Assembly (NCBI GenBank): GCA_900491605.1
Contig: UESW01004240.1
Location: 938,622 to 1,002,621, forward strand
Length of the DNA: 64,000 bases
Direction of reading: 5' to 3'
Source: Calamus simplicifolius
Lineage: Eukaryota > Streptophyta > Magnoliopsida > Arecales > Arecaceae
How positions within the stretch are numbered: position 1 is the first letter of the stretch; the number at the start of each line of letters is the position of its first letter. Shown here piece by piece: positions 55,761-64,000 of the stretch. The notes below the pieces were generated by a model. That model searched no databases and had not been told where the DNA came from. It worked only from the letters and a program-made list of their open reading frames with translations. A program made the translations under genes and the position numbers.

Positions 55761-56815
55761 TCGTCAGCCGGAGCTTCAACAACCTCCTCCTCCACCAATC
55801 CACCTGTAATCGGCCACATCAACGTGATCAAGGAGGTCGGCGGCTCGAACTCCAGAAATGATGACGAGGGATCAGCGCCAAAGAAAGCACGGACGAGCGA
55901 GCTCTCCTTCTCCGACGACGATCTTCGAGGGATACAGTTCCCCATGACGATGCACTAGTTGTATCCCTCAATTTAAATGACTATGATGTAAGCCGGATCC
56001 TTATTGACAGTGGAAGTTTTGTGAATGTTTTGTACCTCGATGTGTTTGCCAAGATGAGACTGCTCGGAAAACCTTCGAGCGGTGGATTCCACCTAATGGG
56101 ATTCACAGGCGACGTCATCATCCCGGAAGGGGTCGTAACCCTGACGGTTCGCACAGGAGCCTGGCCCCTTGTGGCCACTGTTCACACGGACTTCCTGGTA
56201 ACCAAACTCATGTCTCCATACAATGCAATATTCAGCAGACCCGGCCTGATGTCCCTCAAGGCAGTTGTCTCCATCCCACACCTATCCATGAAATTTTCCA
56301 CCGGCGGGGAGTTGAGTTGTTCAAGGAAGTCAAACCATGGCTCGACAGTGCTTCGTTACCAGCCTTCAGTCCAAAATGCCGGAGGTTGATGGGCTGGATG
56401 CTCGTGAAGATTTCGCCGAACAGCGAGGAGAACCAGCCGAGGAACTGGAAGAAGTGCCGTTGGATGAGGCCCATCCCGACCGAACCATAAAGATTGGGTT
56501 GCTGCTAAAGGGCGAACCTCGGCGTAAGTTGATCAAATTTCTCCGAAGCAACGCCGACGTCTTCGCCTGGTCCGCCTCTGACATGCCAGTGTTCAGTCCT
56601 GAGGTCCTCGTCCATCGCCTTAACGTGGATGAGATGCACCGTCCTGTCAAGCAGAAGAAGAGGAGCTTTGCCCCGGAGCGGTAGAAGGCTATTGAAGAGG
56701 AGGTTGATAAACTCATCAAGGAGAACTTTGTCCGGGAGGTAAATTACCCGAACTGGCTATCGAATGTCGTCATGGTGAGAAGTCGAACGGCAAGTGACGG
56801 ATTTGCATCGACTTC

Positions 56816-58903
56816 ACCGATCTCAACAAAGTTTGCCCGAAGGACAGCTTCCCCTTGCCCCAGATCGATCAGCTTATGGACGCCACCTCGGGTCATCAAA
56901 TGCTGACATTCATGGACGCTTACTCCGGCTACAATCAGATCCGGATGGCCTCCGAGGATGAAGAAAAGACCGGCTTCATAACCGACCAGGTACTTACTAT
57001 TACCGTGTCATGCCTTTTGGTCTTAAAAATGCAGGAGCCACCTACCAAAGGCTAGTTAACAAAGTATTCAAGGAGCAAATTGGCCAGAACATGGAGGTGT
57101 ATCTCGACGATATGCTAGTCAAAAGCAAAGAAGCATCACAGCACATCGTGGACCTCTCAGAGAGCTTTGCAACGCTCCGCAAGTATAGGATGAAGCTCAA
57201 TCCGACTAAATGCGCCTTCGGTGTTAACTTTGGGAAGTTCCTCGGATTCATGGTCTCCCAGCGAGGTATGAAGCTAACCCCCAGAAGATTCAAGCTCTTC
57301 AACAAATGGCGCCTCCGGCATCTATTAAAGAAGTCCAGCGCCTAACTGGGAGGATAGCGGCCCTCAACCCCTTCGTGGCGCGCTCAGCCGAAAGATGCCT
57401 CCCCTTCTTCAAAACCCTCTGGTCGGCTAAGAACTTCCAGTGGACCCCCGAGTGTCAAAAATCATTCCAAGACCTCAAGAAGTACCTCAGCTCGCCCCCA
57501 CTCCTCAGCAGTCCAAGCCCAGGCGAGACACTGTTCCTATATCTGGCTGTTTCAGAAGGTGTCGTCTGCTTGGTGCTAGTCAGGGAGGAAAATAAGGTCC
57601 AGAAGCCAATTTATTATGTCAACAGGCTACTCCGCGACGTGGAGACAAGATATAGCAGAATTGAAAAGATGGTGTTGGCCTTGATCACCTCAGTTCGGAA
57701 ACTGCGACCATACTTCAGGCGCATTCTGTGATGGTCCTGACTGACCAACCCATCAAGGCAGTGGTCCACCGCCCGGAGACATCAGGGAGAATGACCAAGT
57801 GGGCCGTCGAGCTGAGCGAGCATGATATCCACTTCCAGTCTCGCCCGGCCATCAAAGCTCAGGTGTTAGCCGATTTCCTCCTCGAGTGTACCATCCCGGA
57901 GGATGGCTCCACCCCCGACTCCCCCGAAGAACCAAAATATGGTGCCCGGTGGCTCCTCCATGTCGACGGGTCATCTAACGCTCATCGCTCCGGTGCGGGT
58001 CTGGTTCTCACCAGTCCGGAGGGGGCAACCTTTGAATATGGTGTCCACTTCTCCTTCCCGGCCTCCAACAACGAAGCTGAGTATGAAGCCCTGCTGGCCG
58101 GTCTCCAAATTGCCCGCAACCTGAAGGTGGAGAAACTTAATGCCTTCACCGACTCCCAGCTAGTGGCAGGTCATGTGCGAGGGGAGTTTGAGGCTCGGGA
58201 GCCAAACATGATCCGATATCTTCAAGAGGTGCGGAGCCTACTCTTCCATTTTCCCGAGTTTGAGATTATTCAGATTCCTAGATCCAAGAATGCCCGTGCC
58301 GACCTATTGTCTCGGTTGGCGACCGCGGAGTCAATGGACGCCGAACAAAAATTCCACCTAGAGACCTTGGAGAAACCCAGTATCATGGAAGCCGACCGAA
58401 TAATGCAAGTTGAGGCCGAACCATCATGGTTCGATCCTATTCTGAGGTACCTCAAAGAAGGCTCGCTTCCACCTGACCGGAGAGAGGCCAGAAAGCTAAA
58501 GCTACAAGCCACCCATTATGTACTGATCGACGATCAACTCTACAAACGGTCCTTCTCCATGCCACTGCTCAGATGTCTCTGCCCGTCTAAAGCAGATTAT
58601 GCTCTCCGCGAAGTGCATGAGGGGATTTACGGCAACCATCTGGGAAGCCGGTCCCTGTGTCACAAGGTGCTACGTCAAGGCTACTATTGGCCGACCATGC
58701 AGAAGGATGCATACGACCTTGTCCAAGCTTGCGACCCATGCCAGAGGCACTCAAGCATTCAAAGACTCCCCTCCGCCAGCCTGGTTCCTATATCCTCTGC
58801 CTGGCCCTTTGCCAAGTGGGGGATGGACATCCTCGGCCTGTTTTCGCTCGCCACGGGACAGCAGAAATTTCTGTTCGTCGCCATCGACTACTTCACTAAA
58901 TGG
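56816..58903 (+). repeat. Copy 1 of a 2.09-kb near-identical duplication ending at the N
   Basis: Starts ACCGATCTCAACAAAG and ends CACTAAATGG directly before the N at 58904. It is 2,088 bases. Compared with copy 2 I count nine differences: seven small indels and two substitutions. Confidence 0.95.
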
Positions 58904-58904
58904 N
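58904..58904. other. Single N: assembly junction
   Basis: The only ambiguous base in the window, placed exactly between the two copies of the 2.09-kb segment. It marks a join between two sequences whose overlap was not merged. Confidence 0.9.
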
Positions 58905-60990
58905 ACCGATCTCAACAAAGTTTGCCCGAAGGACAGCTTCCCCTTGCCCCAGATCGATCAGCTTATGGACGCCACCTCGGGTCATCAAATGCTGACATTC
59001 ATGGACGCTTACTCCGGCTACAATCAGATCCGGATGGCCTCCGAGGATGAAGAAAAGACCGGCTTCATAACCGACCAAGGTACTTACTATTACCGTGTCA
59101 TGCCTTTTGGTCTTAAAAATGCAGGAGCCACCTACCAAAGGCTAGTTAACAAAGTATTCAAGGAGCAAATTGGCCAGAACATGGAGGTGTATCTCGACGA
59201 TATGCTAGTCAAAAGCAAAGAAGCATCACAGCACATCGTGGACCTCTCAGAGAGCTTTGCAACGCTCCGCAAGTATAGGATGAAGCTCAATCCGACTAAA
59301 TGCGCCTTCGGTGTTAACTTTGGGAAGTTCCTCGGATTCATGGTCTCCCAGCGAGGTATTGAAGCTAACCCCCAGAAGATTCAAGCTCTTCAACAAATGG
59401 CGCCTCCGGCATCTATTAAAGAAGTCCAGCGCCTAACTGGGAGGATAGCGGCCCTCAACCCCTTCGTGGCGCGCTCAGCCGAAAGATGCCTCCCCTTCTT
59501 CAAAACCCTCTGGTCGGCTAAGAACTTCCAGTGGACCCCCGAGTGTCAAAAATCATTCCAAGACCTCAAGAAGTACCTCAGCTCGCCCCCACTCCTCAGC
59601 AGTCCAAGCCCAGGCGAGACACTGTTCCTATATCTGGCTGTTTCAGAAGGTGTCGTCTGCTTGGTGCTAGTCAGGGAGGAAAATAAGGTCCAGAAGCCAA
59701 TTTATTATGTCAACAGGCTACTCCGCGACGTGGAGACAAGATATAGCAGAATTGAAAAGATGGTGTTGGCCTTGATCACCTCAGTTCGGAAACTGCGACC
59801 ATACTTTCAGGCGCATTCTGTGATGGTCCTGACTGACCAACCCATCAAGGCAGTGGTCCACCGCCCGGAGACATCAGGGAGAATGACCAAGTGGGCCGTC
59901 GAGCTGAGCGAGCATGATATCCACTTCCAGCCTCGCCCGGCCATCAAAGCTCAGGTGTTAGCCGATTTCCTCCTCGAGTGTACCATCCCGGAGGATGGCT
60001 CCACCCCCGACTCCCCCGAAGAACCAAAATATGGTGCCCGGTGGCTCCTCCATGTCGACGGGTCATCTAACGCTCATCGCTCCGGTGCGGGTCTGGTTCT
60101 CACCAGTCCGGAGGGGGCAACCTTTGAATATGGTGTCCACTTCTCCTTCCCGGCCTCCAACAACGAAGCTGAGTATGAAGCCCTGCTGGCCGGTCTCCAA
60201 ATGCCCGCAACCTGAAGGTGGAGAAACTTAATGCCTTCACCGACTCCCAGCTAGTGGCAGGTCATGTGCGAGGGGAGTTTGAGGCTCGGGAGCCAAACAT
60301 GATCCGATATCTTCAAGAGGTGCGGAGCCTACTCTCCATTTTCCCGAGTTTGAGATTATTCAGATTCCTAGATCCAAGAATGCCCGTGCCGACCTATTGT
60401 CTCGGTTGGCGACCGCGGAGTCAATGGACGCCGAACAAAAATTCCACCTAGAGACCTTGGAGAAACCCAGTATCATGGAAGCCGACCGAATAATGCAAGT
60501 TGAGGCCGAACCATCATGGTTCGATCCTATTCTGAGGTACCTCAAAGAAGGGTCGCTTCCACCTGACCGGAGAGGCCAGAAAGCTAAAGCTACAAGCCAC
60601 CCATTATGTACTGATCGACGATCAACTCTACAAACGGTCCTTCTCCATGCCACTGCTCAGATGTCTCTGCCCGTCTAAAGCAGATTATGCTCTCCGCGAA
60701 GTGCATGAGGGGATTTACGGCAACCATCTGGGAAGCCGGTCCCTGTGTCACAAGGTGCTACGTCAAGGCTACTATTGGCCGACCATGCAGAAGGATGCAT
60801 ACGACCTTGTCCAAGCTTGCGACCCATGCCAGAGGCACTCAAGCATTCAAAGACTCCCCTCCGCCAGCCTGGTTCCTATATCCTCGCCTGGCCCTTTGCC
60901 AAGTGGGGGATGGACATCCTCGGCCTGTTTTCGCTCGCCACGGGACAGCAGAAATTTCTGTTCGTCGCCATCGACTACTTCACTAAATGG
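58905..60990 (+). repeat. Copy 2 of the 2.09-kb duplication
   Basis: Starts ACCGATCTCAACAAAG right after the N and follows copy 1 to CACTAAATGG at 60990, after which the integrase continues normally (GTCGAGGCGGAGG). It is 2,086 bases. It restores frame at three places where copy 1 lacks one base (near 56989, 57268, 57717), but lacks bases itself near 60202, 60333, 60574 and 60885. Confidence 0.95.
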
Positions 60991-61904
60991 GTCGAGGCGG
61001 AGGCGGTTGCACAAATAACCGAGGCATGGGCCAGAGATTTTGTATGGAGGTCCATCATCTGCCGTTTCGGCCTCCCGCACACTATAATCACTGATAACGG
61101 CAGGCAATTCGACAAACGAAGTTCCGCCAATTCTGCGAAGAACACAGAATCCATCACCACCTCACCTCGGTCGGGCATTCGCAAGCCAACGGAGCGGCTG
61201 AAGTAACAACCGGACTTTGCTTCAAGGGATCAAGGCTCGACTCTCCAGGGCCCGAGGCAGGTGGGCAGATGAGTTGCACCATGTCCTATGGGCCTACCGC
61301 ACCACCCCAAGAGTACCCACAGGCAAAACCCCATTCCGGATGGCCTTCGGCACAGAGGCCGTTATCCCAATGGAGATAGGTCTCCCTTCACTGCGGGTGG
61401 AAAGCTAGTCGGAGGAGGCTGGCGACAAATAGCTCCGTACCAACCTCGACCTGATAGAGGAGGTTAGAGAGAAAGCTCGGATCAGAATAGCTGCCTATCA
61501 GCAAAGGATGGCCCGCTACCACGCCTCCAGAGTCAAAGGAAAGCTTTCTTGCCCAGCACCTCGTTCTCCGGAAAGCATCTGTCTCCAAACCGCTGGAGCA
61601 AGGAAAGCTGGCACCAAATTAGGAAGGCCCCTACCAAGTAGCGGAGATCGTTGGATCGGGGACCTACAAGCTGCAAGATTTAAGCGGAAAGTCCATCCCC
61701 CGAACATGGAACTCGGACAATCTTCGTAAGTATTATCAATAGGGTATGCCCTTTATAGGCTCACCTCATTATACCTTAGTATACCTTTTTTCGGCACATG
61801 TTTCGTAATTTACAACATGAATCATCATACATTATGTCGCCAAAAATTGCAAAAAGAAACAGGTGCTGCTCACCAATTCTCGGCACGACCGAGTTACCTA
61901 TTTG

Positions 61905-62470
61905 AATAGGAAATCTCCAAACCTCGGCTGGGCCGAGCAACAAAATCTCCGAACCTCGGCTAGGCCGAGCAACAAATCTCCGAACCTCGGCTGGGCCGAG
62001 CAACAAAATCCGAACCTCGGCTGGGCCGAGCAACAAATCTCCGAACCTCGGTGGGCCGAGCAACTAAATCTCCGAACCTCGGCTGGGCCGAGCAACTAAA
62101 TCTCCGAACCTCGGCTGGGGAGCAACAAATCTCCAAACCTTGGCTGGGCCGAGCGATAAAATCTTCGAACCTCGGCTGGGCCGAGCGACAAAATCTCCAA
62201 ACCTCGGCTGGGCCGAGCGACAATCTCCGAACCTCGGCTGGGCCGAGCGACAAAATCTCCGAACCTCGGCTGGGCCGAGCGATAAAATCTCGAACCTCGG
62301 CTGGGCCGAGCGACAAATCTCCGAACCTCGGCTGGGCCGAGCGACAAATCTCCGAACCTCGACTGGGCCGAACACAAATCACCGAACCTCGGCTGGGCCG
62401 AGTAACAAAATCACCAAATCTCGGCAGGGCCGAGCGACAAAATCCCCAAACCTAGACAGGGCCACGATCT
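61905..62470. repeat. About 29-bp tandem array after Tat pol
   Basis: About eighteen units of the form CTCCGAACCTCGGCTGGGCC followed by GAGCAACAAAAT, with GAGCGACAAAAT and shorter variants. The CCTCGGCTGGGCCGAG core is a near-palindrome, so each unit can form a small hairpin. The same unit returns at 63895-64000, beyond the antisense ORF. Confidence 0.92.
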
Positions 62471-63091
62471 CTGAAGCCCCGGCCAAAATCGGAGTGTGTA
62501 AACCTTGGCCAAAGTCAAGGGGTATATTCTGCTACTAGAAATCTCGGCCAAAGCCGAAGAACGACCTTAACTATCGAATTCCTCGGGCCAACCGAGCGAT
62601 ATTCCTGCGCCCTGGTCGCACCCGATGTCCAAATCCTCAGCCAAAGAGCAAAGCCTTCGCGCTTTAGCCACACCCCAAGGGTCGTTTGAAGTCGAGTGAC
62701 CTCTCGGATACCTCAAAATAAAAACCTCCTGATACTCCGGAAGAAGTAAAGGATCTCCTTCTAAAGGACCACCTAGGTCCGCCACTGGTCCAAACAGAGA
62801 CCAACGACCCCCCAAAACTTGGTTCGGATTCGGGCAGCTTACAAGCCCCGACCAACCTAAACATCCTCTAAACTATGTTTGGATTCGGGTGGCTTGCGTG
62901 CCCTAATTAAACCCGACCATGGTCTCCTAAGACTTAGCTCGAACTCATGCGGCTGATAAATCCCAATCAACATTGGCAATGTTTTGGAAACAATGAGATG
63001 CACCATATGCAAAATCTCCATATTCATTGATTGAAAAAGAAGAAAAACAACAACGGTGGAAAAGAAAAAAAAAAAGTAAAAAGAGCCCTCA
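62471..63091. other. Diverged array and 3' side of the antisense ORF
   Basis: Loose repeats with CTCGGCCAAAGCCGAAG-like and TTCGGATTCGGG(T/C)(G/A)GCTT words (62820, 62880) pass into ordinary sequence. Near 63020 the minus strand has AATCAATGAATATGG, a possible 3' processing region for the antisense ORF. No plus-strand gene. Confidence 0.5.
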
Positions 63092-63400
63092 CTAAGGCTC
63101 ACTATCTTCCCCGGGAGTTGACAAGTCCTCCAAGCGCCGGGACAGCTCGACGACTTGTCGGTGGAGGGACGCTATCTCCTCCCTCTGCCGGTCTACCACC
63201 CGGCGAAGGGCCGCGACCTCCCTCGTAGAGACAGCAACAGACTCCTTGACAACCTTCTCAAGCCGTTCGTGGCTTGCGAAGGCTGACGCCAAGGCTTGGC
63301 CATCAACTGTAATGGTGGGGTGACTCCCCTCTGAACGATTGGGACCGTTGATCACCATGCCTAGTCTGTCAGGTGATTGCTCTCCAGCTTGAAAAGCCAT
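63092..63400 (-). CDS. Antisense ORF downstream of Tat pol (coiled-coil protein)
   Basis: An intact minus-strand frame of 102 codons, ATG at 63400 and stop at 63092. The C-terminal half is a strong coiled coil (STREVAALRRVVDRQREEI, ASLHRQVVELSRRLEDL) with regular hydrophobic heptads; the N-terminal half is mixed (GMVINGPNRSEGSHPTITVD). A TATAAATA lies about 62 bases upstream on the minus strand (63469-63462). Tat-lineage elements are known to carry extra ORFs between pol and the 3' LTR, including antisense ones, of unknown function. It is uninterrupted while gag and pol are broken. The activity is not known. Confidence 0.6.
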   Translation of the reverse strand: MAFQAGEQSPDRLGMVINGPNRSEGSHPTITVDGQALASAFASHERLEKVVKESVAVSTREVAALRRVVDRQREEIASLHRQVVELSRRLEDLSTPGEDSEP

Positions 63401-63461
63401 GTTGAAAGTTGTTTAAAGACTGAACTGAAAGGATGGTAAGCACCAGCACCTCACTCGTCCA

Positions 63462-63469
63462 TATTTATA
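63462..63469 (-). promoter_or_regulatory. TATA box for the antisense ORF
   Basis: TATAAATA on the minus strand in GAGTATAAATATGGACG, about 62 bases before the ATG at 63400. A second TATAAATA lies on the plus strand at 63501-63508, pointing the other way. Confidence 0.5.
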
Positions 63470-63890
63470 CTCTTCAGACGAGTATCTCGATCAGTCGGGC
63501 TATAAATACCGACCCGTGAGAATTCGCCATGTGTCGCCGCTTTAACTGGCGCCTGCAGAATCCGAAGGGTCATGCCCCATCCGAGCGAGATCGGTAAATG
63601 CAGACGGACTGTTCGGGAACCCCCCTCCTTCTCTAGAAATGGGGTACTTCCGATCTGCCGGCCCCCGCAATAAATGCCCTCAACACTTCCCCAAGCTCTC
63701 TTAAATTGGCCGCCCTTTGGAAAACGTGAAGAAGAGAGCGCCAGCACCTGGCGATAATTCGCTCCCCCGGGAATAGTCAAATCATAAATGGAGGGCGTGA
63801 CTGTGCACCGCCCTTCTGCCTTGACGTTCCTCACCGAACCTCGCAGGGACCTAGCATCATGACTCACGGTGACGACTAAGTTATCCCTCC
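63470..63890. other. Upstream region of the antisense ORF
   Basis: A minus-strand frame (63867-63451) is open for about 138 codons, but it covers the TATA box and has no recognisable domain, so I treat it as promoter sequence open by chance. GC-rich, no array units. Confidence 0.4.
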
Positions 63891-64000
63891 AAGCTCTAAA
63901 TCTCCAAACCTTGGCAGGGCCAAGCAGCTAATCTCCGAACCTCGATAGGGCCAAGCAACAAATCTCCGAACCTTGGCAGGGCCAAGCAATTGTCGAACCT
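63891..64000. repeat. Second block of the Tat post-pol array
   Basis: Three to four units of CTCCGAACCTTGGCAGGGCC followed by AAGCAACAAAT, the same family as 61905-62470, running off the window edge. The antisense ORF is therefore bracketed by array blocks. Confidence 0.9.

Larger units (their letters stand above)
55930..61742 (+). pseudogene. Tat pol: protease, RT, RNase H, second RNase H, integrase (broken)
   Basis: Protease: ILIDSGSFVNVLYLDVF near 55993. RT: begins near 56690, with a break at the NGK(stop)RICID position (about 56792), FMDAYSGYNQIRM near 56910 and the catalytic YLDDMLVKS at about 57100. First RNase H: WTPECQKSFQ to LTDQPIKAV (57440-57760). Second RNase H: LLHVDGSSNAHRSGAG (about 57952), NNEAEYEALLAGLQ and DSQLVAGHVRGE. 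Integrase: HHCC zinc finger HEGIYGNHLG...CDPCQRH (58615-58750), catalytic Asp in GMDILG and ITDNGRQF (about 61090), Glu in SQANGAAE-like sequence near 61190, end NLRKYYQ with TAG at 61740-61742. RT to mid-integrase is present twice around the N at 58904. Frames crossing the N are artificial fusions. Confidence 0.88.
53020..64000 (+). mobile_element. Tat-lineage Ty3/gypsy retrotransposon (autonomous type, runs off the right edge)
   Basis: 5' LTR (about 53020-54210), primer site, gag, then pol in the order protease, RT, RNase H, a second RNase H and integrase, ending near 61742. After pol come about 2.2 kb of arrays and an antisense ORF. The second, archaeal-like RNase H and an extra ORF after pol are marks of the Tat lineage. 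The 3' LTR is not reached. The internal region is inflated by a probable assembly duplication around the N at 58904. Confidence 0.9.

Noticed and set aside
57728..60215. Long open frames crossing the N at 58904
   Set aside because: They fuse integrase to a second RT across an ambiguous base and are artefacts of the join.
61863..62538. Asn/Leu/Gly/Trp-repeat proteins
   Set aside because: They are products of the 29-bp post-pol array in several frames.

Overview
The window looks like nuclear DNA of a flowering plant, most likely a monocot. The single host gene has a very GC-rich first exon (a monocot habit), and the rest is layered plant transposable elements. The GC-rich GCCGAGG-type arrays attached to Tat-lineage Ty3/gypsy elements suggest a palm-like genome, but that is a guess and not a proof. 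Most element coding regions are broken by stops and small indels.

Layout. 1-4030: GC-rich minisatellites around a minus-strand Tat-like LTR (2625-3249). 5036-6690: a 5'-truncated L1-type LINE. 8653-10894: the only host gene, a two-exon GT92 galactan beta-1,4-galactosyltransferase (GALS type), whose N-terminal exon holds a 150-bp tandem duplication and a one-base frame break. 12367-15686: a hAT transposon with a perfect 8-bp target duplication and a decayed transposase. 15728-16562: a solo Tat LTR. About 17240-37204: a large Mutator-like element. It has a plus-strand gene with a DUF1985/plant-mobile-type N-terminus and a Ulp1 (C48) protease C-terminus, a convergent minus-strand transposase remnant with a SWIM zinc finger, and several kilobases of arrays built on a GGGTGTCG/CGACACCC motif. 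A 10.1-kb Ty1/copia element with 2.1-2.2-kb LTRs (21653-31796, target duplication GTAAC) sits inside the left array. 37205-about 39250: an Athila-like LTR with tRNA-Asp-type primer site abutting the transposase remnant. 39250-45899: gene-poor, with foldback and MITE-like repeats. 45908-51917: a near full-length LINE with an 8-bp target duplication. About 53020 to the end: an autonomous-type Tat element (LTR, gag, protease-RT-RNase H-second RNase H-integrase, then arrays and an antisense ORF). It is interrupted by a single N at 58904, with the same roughly 2.09 kb on both sides.

Two points matter most. First, the Mutator-like element resembles MuDR/VANDAL/Kaonashi architecture. Its short motif is dense in non-coding DNA, including an intron, and apparently absent from exons, as expected of a self-recognition motif for an element-encoded DNA-binding or anti-silencing protein; this is a hypothesis. 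Second, the duplication around the N is probably an uncollapsed assembly overlap. Its two copies differ mainly by short indels, so some frameshifts elsewhere, including in the GALS gene, may be sequence errors and not decay.
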